The notes beneath the pieces are model-generated. The model worked only from the letters and a program-made list of their open reading frames with translations, had not been told where the DNA came from and searched no databases. Positions 19,341 to 27,996 of a DNA stretch of 64,000 nt are shown here, one piece after another. The DNA is from Neptunomonas japonica DSM 18939 (GTDB lineage Bacteria > Pseudomonadota > Gammaproteobacteria > Pseudomonadales > Balneatricaceae). The position numbers and the translations under genes are program-made. The stretch lies in NCBI RefSeq assembly GCF_000422765.1, contig NZ_AUGR01000013.1, positions 114,199-178,198 of the forward strand, given 5' to 3'. Within the stretch, counting starts at the first letter, position 1. Every line of letters begins with the position of its first letter.

Positions 19341-19661
19341 TTATTCTTCGACCCACACTTCACGTACAGGTTCGCCAAAATCATCGTAGATTATTTTCTT
19401 TCTTGGGCGTTTAGAATGAACTAAAGTTGGTTTTTCAACTTTAGAACGCCGCCGAGAATCGATTGCACTGAGTGCTTCAGGCACAGGCGTACGTTCTTGT
19501 TTTGGATGTCCAAAAACAAAGCTATTGCGGTGGTAGGCGCCATCTTCTAAGCCACTGGCTCCACTGTCGACTTCTTTAACTTTACCGCCATTCTTTAAAA
19601 ATGCTTGAACCTGATCTTCAAGCTCTTGGCGGGTTTGTGCTTTGGTTGGGCGTTTATTCAT
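19341..19661 (-). CDS. Small basic conserved protein, SutA-like motif
   Basis: About 106 residues, highly charged and probably partly disordered. The segment ELEDQVQAFLKNGGKVKEVD resembles the F-L-x-x-G-G-x-V-x-E-I motif of the RNA polymerase-binding protein SutA, but the remainder does not look like it. The second ATG (19661, MNKRPTKAQ) is taken as start; an in-frame ATG three codons earlier is possible. Function unassigned. Confidence 0.6.
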   Translation of the reverse strand: MNKRPTKAQTRQELEDQVQAFLKNGGKVKEVDSGASGLEDGAYHRNSFVFGHPKQERTPVPEALSAIDSRRRSKVEKPTLVHSKRPRKKIIYDDFGEPVREVWVEE

Positions 19662-19790
19662 GGAGCACATTATGCCTGATCGCGTTGTGTGATGTAATGT
19701 CTTGGAGAGATAAGCGTGTAAGAGTACACAGGTGTGTCTTACATCGCTAGCCGGTATACTCTGCTTATATTGTTTGAGTAGAGTTGGAAG

Positions 19791-20264
19791 ATGAATTATA
19801 CCCCTATAAATGAGTACCGTTATCTATGGTTTTATCAGCATAAAGATATGCCAGTTCCTGAAGATGACCTTGTCCAGATCAAGCCGTTGAGCAGTGCGCG
19901 TGCAAGCGAGATTTGGGCGCTGAACATTAGTACAGACAGCTTAGATGCAAGTGCATTAGCAAAAGATGATTGGGCAAGTAAAGCGGATACTTGGTTAGAG
20001 AAAGGTTTTTGGCAAGGGGCATGGGATAGTGACGTTGAAGCCTTGCCTGAGGTGCTTGCAGAGTTTATTCAATGGGAAGGAAGCAGCATTGTGTATTTTT
20101 GTTATGCGGGTGAGCATATCGTTGAAACGACATGGGATGTCTTTAGAAGACATTGGAAAAATTTTTTATTTTTAGATGATGGGCCGCTACTGATTGGCAA
20201 AAAACGCAAAGAGGCTGTGCAGTTTCAGCAAAATGGTTCTTTTGCTGTGGGTAAGCGCCCTTAA
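19791..20264 (+). CDS. DUF2947 domain protein
   Basis: A 157-residue cytoplasmic protein rich in aromatic residues (YLWFYQHKDMPVPEDDL, FWQGAWDSDVEALPEVL, WDVFRRHWKNFLFLDDGPLLIG), matching DUF2947 proteins of gammaproteobacteria. Function unknown. Confidence 0.75.
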   Translation: MNYTPINEYRYLWFYQHKDMPVPEDDLVQIKPLSSARASEIWALNISTDSLDASALAKDDWASKADTWLEKGFWQGAWDSDVEALPEVLAEFIQWEGSSIVYFCYAGEHIVETTWDVFRRHWKNFLFLDDGPLLIGKKRKEAVQFQQNGSFAVGKRP

Positions 20265-20334
20265 GCAAGATAAGTTGCATCGTCGCTAAATCGTTATGTG
20301 AATATTTACGATTTAGCGGCGATGGCTATCTGTT

Positions 20335-20706
20335 TTAAGCCTTTGCGTCATCTACCCAATGTAATGCTTGAAGAAACTGACGCTCTTCAAAGTGCTGAGT
20401 TTCGCCCTTAATTAAATTGTTACCTAACTTTGTTGCCCACTCTATCCAGTCAGGGCCTCCAACAAGGGCTACACGTAAAAAATCTTCAGTATGTGAAAGA
20501 CCTAGTTTCGCATCTTCCCATATGGCGCCTGCTTCCATGCCGGTAAAGGATGGATCAAGATAAATGACGACACGTAATGGTCCATAAGTGGGTAGCTTTT
20601 CTTCAATTAGTGGAACCAGAACATCTTTATAGTCGTCAGCCGTCAGTGAATCTGATGCTTGAACAACAATTAGGTCTCCAGCCGTGTCAGGCAAAATGGA
20701 TAGCAT
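20335..20706 (-). CDS. SpoIIAA-like STAS domain protein
   Basis: A 123-residue protein of the SpoIIAA-like (DUF3478) family. It has a beta-alpha pattern with LTADDYKDVLVPLIEEKL, LRVVIYLDPSFTGMEAGAIWEDAKLGL and a C-terminal ALHWVDD. These are CRAL-TRIO/STAS-like folds of unknown role. No phosphorylatable STAS serine motif is obvious. Confidence 0.78.
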   Translation of the reverse strand: MLSILPDTAGDLIVVQASDSLTADDYKDVLVPLIEEKLPTYGPLRVVIYLDPSFTGMEAGAIWEDAKLGLSHTEDFLRVALVGGPDWIEWATKLGNNLIKGETQHFEERQFLQALHWVDDAKA

Positions 20707-21025
20707 AGGTAGTCTCTACATTGTTGGGATCTATTTTACAGTGTATTTTGCGCCAAAAAACTATCAAGAAACAGCTTAAACAGTAAATCACTGTGGTTTT
20801 GATAGTAATTCATTGAAGCATTTTTTTAGCAAACCATGTCACTTTCAAGTAGTCCTCGCTCTGTTTTATTGTACGTGGCCGAGCCAGAGCAAAAAACTAA
20901 ATCTGTATTATAGTTAAATAAGACAGTCTTATAGGATAATTAAAGAAGGTCGCTAGATAAAATAGTTCAGTAAGAAAGAAGCGAGTGTCGTTTCTTCAGT
21001 CGGATTAATAACCAAGGATGGTTTT
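20707..21025. other. 319-bp intergenic stretch
   Basis: Divergent promoter region between the SpoIIAA-like gene and the exported DNA ligase gene. It is AT-rich; no small gene or clear operator was recognised. Confidence 0.4.
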
Positions 21026-21928
21026 ATGAATTCCCCTTTTATTAAGCATGTTGCAAAGCTGCGCTGCGCCTCTCATGTTTTATCATCAATAACGTGTTTT
21101 GCGTTAAGTACTTATGCCTTGCAAGTAAATGCCACTGATTTAAATGCTTTACCACCGTTACAATTGGCAGAAAGCCTTGATCATGCAAACTTACAGGTTG
21201 ATTTAAATGGTTACTGGTATGCTGAAAAATTAGATGGGGTCCGCGGTTATTGGGATGGGAAACGCCTATTAACCCGTCAGGGCAACCTTATTCATGCCCC
21301 CGAATGGTTTATACAGTCTTTGCCAAATATAGCAATGGAGGGTGAGCTATGGATTGGCAGGCAACAATTTGATCGAGTTTCTGGCATAGCAAGACAACAT
21401 AAAGCAACGGACTTAGACTGGCGCTCTGTTAGCTTCTATCTATTCGATTTGCCGCACTATCCAGGGACTTTCGAGCAGCGCAGAACTGTATTGGAGGAAT
21501 GGGTTAATTCTATTAATGAGTCACACATTAACGCCGTTGCAGTCTCTGCTTTTAAGTCACAAATAGCACTTGAAGAGCAGCTATTGAGCTGGACCAAAAA
21601 AGGGGCTGAAGGAATCATGCTTTATCGGGGAGCTGGGCTGTACCAAGCTAAGCGTACTTATGACCTGCTTAAGTTGAAAAGTTATGAAGATGCTGAGGCT
21701 CGTGTAATTGAAATACTACCAGGTAAAGGCAAGTATCAAGGAATGTTAGGGGCTTTACTGGTTGAGGATAGTAATGGAGTAAGGTTTAGAGTAGGCAGTG
21801 GTTTCAGTGATGCAGAACGAAAAACACCACCAGAAGTTGGCAGTGTAATCACCTATCGTTTTAATGGAAAAACCCGTTACGGCAAGCCTAGGTTTGCTCG
21901 CTTTGAGCGTATTCGTAATGACTTTTAA
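21026..21928 (+). CDS. ATP-dependent DNA ligase with signal peptide (Lig E type)
   Basis: A 300-residue minimal ATP ligase. Motif I (WYAEKLDGVRG, nucleophile Lys in EKLDG), motif III (FYLFDLP), motif IV (EGIMLYRG) and motif V (DLLKLKSYED) are followed by a compact OB domain ending KPRFARFERI. The first 35 residues are hydrophobic and end near VNA, a likely export signal as in Lig E of Haemophilus, Neisseria and Vibrio. Such ligases are thought to act on DNA in the periplasm, possibly during uptake or in biofilm matrix. Confidence 0.87.
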   Translation: MNSPFIKHVAKLRCASHVLSSITCFALSTYALQVNATDLNALPPLQLAESLDHANLQVDLNGYWYAEKLDGVRGYWDGKRLLTRQGNLIHAPEWFIQSLPNIAMEGELWIGRQQFDRVSGIARQHKATDLDWRSVSFYLFDLPHYPGTFEQRRTVLEEWVNSINESHINAVAVSAFKSQIALEEQLLSWTKKGAEGIMLYRGAGLYQAKRTYDLLKLKSYEDAEARVIEILPGKGKYQGMLGALLVEDSNGVRFRVGSGFSDAERKTPPEVGSVITYRFNGKTRYGKPRFARFERIRNDF

Positions 21929-22557
21929 CGTACCGGCAATAAAATTTCGTAAGCTTCACGAATAGCAATAAAGCTATCCGGGTCACCACCTTTATCGGGG
22001 TGGTGTTTGGCAGCTAATAAGCGAAATTGTTGCTTGATGGTTGCAGGGGAAGGGACATTATCGGATATCTCTAATGTGTTCAGAGCTGTTACACGTTGCT
22101 CGGGGTTTAAAAAACGCTCCCAGAAGCTGTTTAATAACTGTTTCACAGAGGCTTCATCGGCACTGTTGTAGTGAGACCAATCCAAGTAATAAGACCTGAG
22201 TGCTTCATTCCTACTTTGTTCGGGTAGTGTTTCTTTGATGTTGTTCGCTGTGCTGCCTTCTAACCTAGTGTGGGCCGTACTTTTTATCTGGTTTGTTTCA
22301 ACACGGCCTGTGTCAAGGTGAATGCGCAGCGCTGAAATCTCAAGATATAAAGTCTCTTCTTCCCAAAGTGAAACCTGTAGTTGATAAAGCGCATTCATCG
22401 TTAAAAAATGTTTCTGAAACAGAGCAACATCGAGGTTGCTATCAAGTGCGTCAAAAAGACCTGCAGACTCAATGGCTTGAATTAATGTGTATTCGTTAAA
22501 CCCCTGTGGGTACTTTCTGAGCGTGGCTAAAATAATAGCTGTAATAGGGTTATGCAT
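21925..22557 (-). CDS. DnaJ-related co-chaperone protein
   Basis: A 210-residue protein with an N-terminal DnaJ-related region (PITAIILATLRKYPQGFNEY) and a C-terminal J domain. The J domain keeps the HPD motif (AAKHHPDKGGDPDSFIAIREAYEIL) that stimulates DnaK ATPase. Its stop overlaps the convergent ligase gene by 4 bp. Specific clients are unknown. Confidence 0.85.
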   Translation of the reverse strand: MHNPITAIILATLRKYPQGFNEYTLIQAIESAGLFDALDSNLDVALFQKHFLTMNALYQLQVSLWEEETLYLEISALRIHLDTGRVETNQIKSTAHTRLEGSTANNIKETLPEQSRNEALRSYYLDWSHYNSADEASVKQLLNSFWERFLNPEQRVTALNTLEISDNVPSPATIKQQFRLLAAKHHPDKGGDPDSFIAIREAYEILLPVR

Positions 22558-22598
22558 ATTTTTCCGTTTAACATTGCTATCAATATTTATTTAGATAT

Positions 22599-24326
22599 TT
22601 AGCAAGAAGTGGCCCGCCGGTCTTTTATTGTTATTTGAAAGCACTCGGTGCGGTTACGGCCATTTTCTTTTGCGTAATAAAGTGCTTGATCAGCTGCTTC
22701 AAATAACTGGTGATGCGAGGCGAAGTTATTGTCTTCATATGTAGCCACACCAACACTTACTGTTAAGTTGTGTTGCTGAGCGTTGTCGCTTTCGATTTTA
22801 GACCGAATGCGTTCGCCTATGGTATGTGCTTGCTCGGCTGAGGTGTTGGGTAGTATGACTGCGAACTCTTCACCGCCATAGCGGTTCGGAATGGTATTTT
22901 TGCGTGCGGTACTTTGCAGTTTCTTACCAACAAATTTTAGTGCCTCATCTCCTTGCTTATGACCATATTTATCATTGTATTGTTTGAAGTTATCGACGTC
23001 GATAATCAATAACGACAACAGGCCTTCTTTATGGTTTTGCATGTTATCAAACTCCTTGGAGAAGCGCTCGTCAAAAGACCTTCGGTTGGGCAGGCTAGTT
23101 AGGGAGTCCATATAACTGCCTTTTTTATACTCGTTAACTTTGCTGCTCATGGCTAACGATAGTAAAACCATTTCTATTAAAGACCCAATTTGTTGCCCAT
23201 TTTGAGTCCATGTATTGTGTGGCAATATCCCAAAAGATTTGAGCATATAAACAAAAATACCAATTAATAGAGTGCTCCATGCTACGAGATAATACCTGGC
23301 TGGTTTTGACCCTCTAGAAAAAGCGATGAAGCCCATAGTTATTAACTGGATCGTGCACAAAATGGTAATGATCGACATTGGGATAATGATTAATCGATAG
23401 GGCACAAATGGAGAGATAAGCAGAGGTATTACGTTGACTATGATTAGACCAGAAGTGATGTGGTTTGATATTGGTGAAATATCTTTGATTGATAGTATTG
23501 AGCGGGAAAATTGTAACGACCAGATCAAAGAGAGTGATAGCAAAATAATTAAACTTTGATTCGCCAGCCAAGGGTTTTCAGGCCAGAAATACTGGAAAGC
23601 TAAGCCATTCATCACAGCAAAAAACAGTCCGTAACTAGCGAGGTAAAGCAGGTAATAGATGAATGTTCGGTCTTTTATAGCGATAAACAGTAACAGATTG
23701 TAAAACACCAGAATAATAAAGCCGCCATAGTAGATGCCTGTGATCAGGTGGTTACTACTGACCGTATCGAAGAGACTTATTTCAGATTGTAAATCAAGAC
23801 CGATGTTCATTGGCCCGCTCGATTCAAAGCGCATGAAAATGGTTGTTTCAGCGTTAGAGGGCAAATCAACAGGGAATAGGAATTCCATAAAGTTGATAGG
23901 GCGAGTAGCGAACTCTCTACGGTCCCCTGTTGAATAGCTAAGCCAAATACTATCGTTCTGCTGGCTATGAAAATCTACGTAGTCTATTAATGGATAGTTT
24001 TGTCGAACAGTTACTCTTTGTGCTTTGTCATTGTTATTCACTATCCGTAGCTTTACCCACCATGCCGAATCACTAAACCCAAAGTTTGCTGCTTTGTTTA
24101 GAGGCTTAAATTGTTGTGCCGCTGCTGGTTTTGAAAAATCTTCATATGTTAGTTTCTTAGTGGCATCTTCATATATATTAATAAACGGCGTTAGATCTAT
24201 GGCCGAGTCCATGGTGTTAACGGTCAGTACTTTTTCGGTTTGGTCGGCCAGTGCCGAATTTACAAATGAGTTAATCACGAGTAACACAATGGTTAGCTTA
24301 AAAATGCTAGGGAAGCTCTTAATCAT
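22599..24326 (-). CDS. Membrane diguanylate cyclase with 7TMR-DISM sensor
   Basis: About 575 residues. Signal sequence, then a periplasmic 7TMR-DISM extracellular domain (about residues 25-175), seven membrane helices (about 180-385) and a C-terminal GGDEF domain. The active site reads RYGGEEF (GGEEF class), so c-di-GMP synthesis is expected. The domain start is marked by DSLTSLPNRRSFDERF. An RxxD inhibitory site is not evident. ATG 24326 with AAAGGG upstream is preferred over the TTG 21 bp earlier. Confidence 0.9.
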   Translation of the reverse strand: MIKSFPSIFKLTIVLLVINSFVNSALADQTEKVLTVNTMDSAIDLTPFINIYEDATKKLTYEDFSKPAAAQQFKPLNKAANFGFSDSAWWVKLRIVNNNDKAQRVTVRQNYPLIDYVDFHSQQNDSIWLSYSTGDRREFATRPINFMEFLFPVDLPSNAETTIFMRFESSGPMNIGLDLQSEISLFDTVSSNHLITGIYYGGFIILVFYNLLLFIAIKDRTFIYYLLYLASYGLFFAVMNGLAFQYFWPENPWLANQSLIILLSLSLIWSLQFSRSILSIKDISPISNHITSGLIIVNVIPLLISPFVPYRLIIIPMSIITILCTIQLITMGFIAFSRGSKPARYYLVAWSTLLIGIFVYMLKSFGILPHNTWTQNGQQIGSLIEMVLLSLAMSSKVNEYKKGSYMDSLTSLPNRRSFDERFSKEFDNMQNHKEGLLSLLIIDVDNFKQYNDKYGHKQGDEALKFVGKKLQSTARKNTIPNRYGGEEFAVILPNTSAEQAHTIGERIRSKIESDNAQQHNLTVSVGVATYEDNNFASHHQLFEAADQALYYAKENGRNRTECFQITIKDRRATSC

Positions 24327-24498
24327 ATTTGCCCTTTGACTACTCAAAAATAATGACGGTTAAATAATTGGATGCTTTTTGCTATTGGCTTTTTTGAAAC
24401 TTAAAGCGCTACTTTTCATCAATTTTCATGATGTAGTGTAGAACAGTTTCAACCCCTACTTTCTGTATGGGGTTGAATGCATTCCCGCTTTGGCAGCG

Positions 24499-26601
24499 TT
24501 ACAGTAAGTCTTTTACTTTATTATCATTTAACATCTGCCAGCCTAGGTAGTAGCCTAGTTCACGGTATGCTTCAAACTGCTGCTCTGTAAAAAACTGATC
24601 GACAGTGGATTGGTGAGGAAAGGTAGGGTGGAGCCTTTTATAGCTGAGAACATCAGGACTAAGCCCATCGATCAGGGTTGGTTTGATGTAAATTAAGTGG
24701 CCTATTTTTCTCTCTTCATCGTTGTCTTCTTTTGGGTATTCAATTTTCGCAATAGCAAAGCAGCGTTCAGCAAAGTGGTAATGCTGTTTGTTTGTTTCAC
24801 TCTGTTCTGTATCAGAGCCTGGAGTGATTGCCTCAAAAGGGTAGTCATCTAGAAAAATGGTATTAATACCAAAATCAACACGCGCTTTTTCTATGGCATT
24901 AGCTAGGTCGCTAAATTGATATTGTGCATCGGCGCCAGCATCGGTCACAACGATAATATCGAGGCGTCGTCTAAATAACTCATAAATAGCAAGATTCTCA
25001 AAATGACCGCCGTCAGAAAGTTCTACCGCACGGTCATTTTCGTTCAGCCCGCTGTTAAGTGAGACACCACCCTTTATACCGGGGTATATATAGTTTGGTG
25101 GAAGCCAGCTCTTATCAGTTTTTGGGTTATCTGCCCAAAAGCCAAGTCGTAAGTTGAGCAGGGACATTAATGTAGAAACAAACTGATTAGTGGTAATACC
25201 TTTACCGGCTACACCCGCATTGGGGTTAGCGGCAGCGCCTGAGATTGCCATTGCTGTGGGAAGAGTGACGCCACTACGAAAAGTGTTATACATATATGCT
25301 TTGGTTTGGCGCCAGCCCGTAGCATCACTGCCGCTATAAAGAGGTGATATGGTAAAACTATCGCCTTTTCTTCCTCGGTACTTTGCATTGTGAGAATCTG
25401 TTAGTACGATATTGCAGTTGATTAAATGATAGGGTCGCTGGTTCGGAGCCTGACACATATTTTGGACTTTGCCTGTGTTTGCCTTGAGTGCTAGTCCCCA
25501 ATGTCCGGTCTTTAAACTCTCAGGATCAGGCATAAAGGTTTCCATCAAGCGGTTACGATACATGTAATTCAGGCCAAAAAAGTTCACATTGCAGACTAAA
25601 CCGAAAAGTAGTGAGCCCGCAGCAATGGAGTAAACCCAGTCTTCACAGTGCAGATTAACGTAGAGGGCCGCAACATAGGCGCCATAGAGCATGCCAAATA
25701 ATAAGAGCATTGCGCCAATAATAATTTGAAATGAGGACGTTCCTTGAGCTGTCGAGTTCATTTGTTTGCGCCGATAACACAAGATCAATATCGCACCAAA
25801 AAGCATGGCGAGTGAGGCAGTACTTGCCCCTGCAATATTAGAGGCAGTGTCTGATTCCTCTTCCACGGCCATTACTAGTTTGGCGATGATTGAGACATTG
25901 TCGTGTATGTACGGCATTGAACCGATGACGAGTAACAGAATCATTATATTGATTAACCGGCCTAACCATTTTTGTATAAAAACGGAAAATTGATATCGGG
26001 TGCCTTTAAAAAATGAGTAAAGAGAATAGAACGTTGATGTAGCGACCCACAGAGTAGCAAGTACACCAAGTGCATACAGGCAGCCAGTAAATAGCTTTTT
26101 CTCAGGTACGGCGTACAAGGCAATACTCATGATGCTTGTTGCCAGGGAAAAATAGATAGCTAATGAAACCAGCATTGTTCTTAAAAGGGTGGCTATCAGG
26201 GACTGGGAGCTTAAGCCGTGTCCTGGGATTAAATAATTACCGTGTTGTCGGATAAAGTCGAGAATGGCATTTTTGCTATTCCGTTTGCCTCCTTCTCGTT
26301 TTCTACCAAAAGGGAAGTTATCAGGTCGGGTTCCATAGTGTTCGCCACTATCGTCTTTTTGGCTGAGAAACCAGGTAAGAGAAGCTCCTAGGTATCCACC
26401 ACCAGAGACAGTGGATAGGTAGTCCATTTTTTCCAGCTGTTTATCAGAGACCAAGGACTGTAAAACCCCCATAGCAAATGAAGCTGAACGAATTCCTCCG
26501 CCCGAGAATGATAACCCCATTCGTTTTTGGTCTGGTTCTTTACCAATATGCGCCGATTCTTGATTGAGGATGTCATTGATGTTTTTAGTATATGGCGCCA
26601 T
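24499..26601 (-). CDS. Patatin-like phospholipase with membrane helices
   Basis: A 700-residue protein with a split patatin domain. The N-terminal part has the oxyanion loop GLSFSGGGIRSASFAMGVL and the nucleophile region YLSTVSGGGYLGASL. The catalytic Asp motif DGGHFENLAIYELFRRR comes near residue 530. Between them, about residues 130-350, lie seven or so hydrophobic helices. Patatins hydrolyse acyl esters; this membrane-embedded form is not an ExoU-type toxin by architecture. A host lipid remodelling role is inferred only. Confidence 0.83.
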   Translation of the reverse strand: MAPYTKNINDILNQESAHIGKEPDQKRMGLSFSGGGIRSASFAMGVLQSLVSDKQLEKMDYLSTVSGGGYLGASLTWFLSQKDDSGEHYGTRPDNFPFGRKREGGKRNSKNAILDFIRQHGNYLIPGHGLSSQSLIATLLRTMLVSLAIYFSLATSIMSIALYAVPEKKLFTGCLYALGVLATLWVATSTFYSLYSFFKGTRYQFSVFIQKWLGRLINIMILLLVIGSMPYIHDNVSIIAKLVMAVEEESDTASNIAGASTASLAMLFGAILILCYRRKQMNSTAQGTSSFQIIIGAMLLLFGMLYGAYVAALYVNLHCEDWVYSIAAGSLLFGLVCNVNFFGLNYMYRNRLMETFMPDPESLKTGHWGLALKANTGKVQNMCQAPNQRPYHLINCNIVLTDSHNAKYRGRKGDSFTISPLYSGSDATGWRQTKAYMYNTFRSGVTLPTAMAISGAAANPNAGVAGKGITTNQFVSTLMSLLNLRLGFWADNPKTDKSWLPPNYIYPGIKGGVSLNSGLNENDRAVELSDGGHFENLAIYELFRRRLDIIVVTDAGADAQYQFSDLANAIEKARVDFGINTIFLDDYPFEAITPGSDTEQSETNKQHYHFAERCFAIAKIEYPKEDNDEERKIGHLIYIKPTLIDGLSPDVLSYKRLHPTFPHQSTVDQFFTEQQFEAYRELGYYLGWQMLNDNKVKDLL

Positions 26602-26713
26602 ATTTTTTAGATCTCGTTCTCAGTAGTGAGAAAGTAGCCCTGAAACGTCCTGTTTTTAGGGCTATGTATGTGAAGAAGGTTTACTTAAATCTTTTGTAAT
26701 GTACTAACGCTAT

Positions 26714-27967
26714 CTAATTAATAGAGTCGAACTCGATAGAATAGCTCTCAGGAAATGGACCTCCTTTAAAGTCCATCATCGACACTGGTCGAACATTGGG
26801 TAGTTTCAATATGCGTTTAACAATCTCGGGAATCTGTACTCGGCTGAGTTGATCACCAAGACAGGTATGCATACCATGTCCCATATGTAGGTAATGATAG
26901 GCTGGTCTGTCGATGCAAAATTGTGAGGCCGCTGGAATTTGCTGGCCGTCTCGCATTGCGGAGCGAGTTGAGACGAATACTAATGAACCTGCTTTTATAG
27001 TGGCGCTTCGTAATGTGCCGCTCGCAATTTTATAGTCACGAACACAACGACGAACCACAAAAGGGTTTATAGGGTTAAAACGCAAAGCTTCCCAACAGTA
27101 TTGATAGAGAAGGTGGTTGTCGTCAGTTTTTGCTGCCGCGATAGCTTGCTCTAATACCTTTGGACGTTGAAACAGCTGATCCAGAATTTGTACAACCGCT
27201 TGTGAAGTGGTTTCTACCCCTCCGACTAAAGTACCCATGATATTGGCCATGATTCGCTCATCGTCAAAGTGAATCGCTTCAGGGAAGTGTGATTTTAGTA
27301 AGCGTGACAAGATGTCATCCATTTCTGGGTTTTTCAGTAGTGCCTCGCGCCGTTCTGGTATCAATGTACGTAGGTAGGCTTTCATCTCATGACCTGCATC
27401 GATATTGTTCTGATGTATCACTGGGTCATTATCTAAGTTATGAAACATGTCTAGTTGGGTCGCTAGTGACCAACGGAACATGGATTCCATATCAGGGCCT
27501 GGAAAGCCAAAGTACTCACCGGTTAACTTCAGTGGAACCCATCGAGAAACTGTATTAACGACTTCAATCTTTTGATTTTGTATTTGTCTCTCGACCGCTT
27601 CATTCACTAAATAGGCGACTTTTTGTCGGATCAAAGGCAGGTCTTCACGTTGCATAAGGGATTTCATAATCCCTTTGTCGCGTTGATTAATGGTGGTGCA
27701 GTCGCGACCCAGCATAAAGGGACCAACGCAAGGGTCGATCATTGGGCCGTAGGTTACATTGAATATGTCTGGAAGGTTTAAAGCTTCTTGAACGTCGTTA
27801 AATCGGGTAATAAAAACCGGGCCATTGCTTGGCATTACTAAGTTTGGTCGCGTATTTCTTATAACCCCGAAAAGTAAATCCGGCTTATTTTCGATCATAT
27901 AGCCAAGAAGCCTAGCGACTAATCCTTTTTTTTGTGGGCTCTTTGCTTGTGTATCAGTCGTTGTCAT
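26714..27967 (-). CDS. Cytochrome P450
   Basis: A 417-residue soluble P450. The heme-ligand Cys lies in MGHGMHTCLGDQLSR. The K-helix ExxR appears as WEALRFNP, and the I-helix as GTLVGGVETTSQAVVQ. It is the second gene after the di-heme cytochrome c gene, with a 29-bp gap, so co-transcription is likely. No ferredoxin or reductase gene is nearby, so its electron donor is elsewhere. Substrate unknown, possibly terpenoid or lipid. Confidence 0.88.
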   Translation of the reverse strand: MTTTDTQAKSPQKKGLVARLLGYMIENKPDLLFGVIRNTRPNLVMPSNGPVFITRFNDVQEALNLPDIFNVTYGPMIDPCVGPFMLGRDCTTINQRDKGIMKSLMQREDLPLIRQKVAYLVNEAVERQIQNQKIEVVNTVSRWVPLKLTGEYFGFPGPDMESMFRWSLATQLDMFHNLDNDPVIHQNNIDAGHEMKAYLRTLIPERREALLKNPEMDDILSRLLKSHFPEAIHFDDERIMANIMGTLVGGVETTSQAVVQILDQLFQRPKVLEQAIAAAKTDDNHLLYQYCWEALRFNPINPFVVRRCVRDYKIASGTLRSATIKAGSLVFVSTRSAMRDGQQIPAASQFCIDRPAYHYLHMGHGMHTCLGDQLSRVQIPEIVKRILKLPNVRPVSMMDFKGGPFPESYSIEFDSIN

Positions 27968-27996
27968 TTTTACAGCCTGTATTTTCGTAAAGCAGA

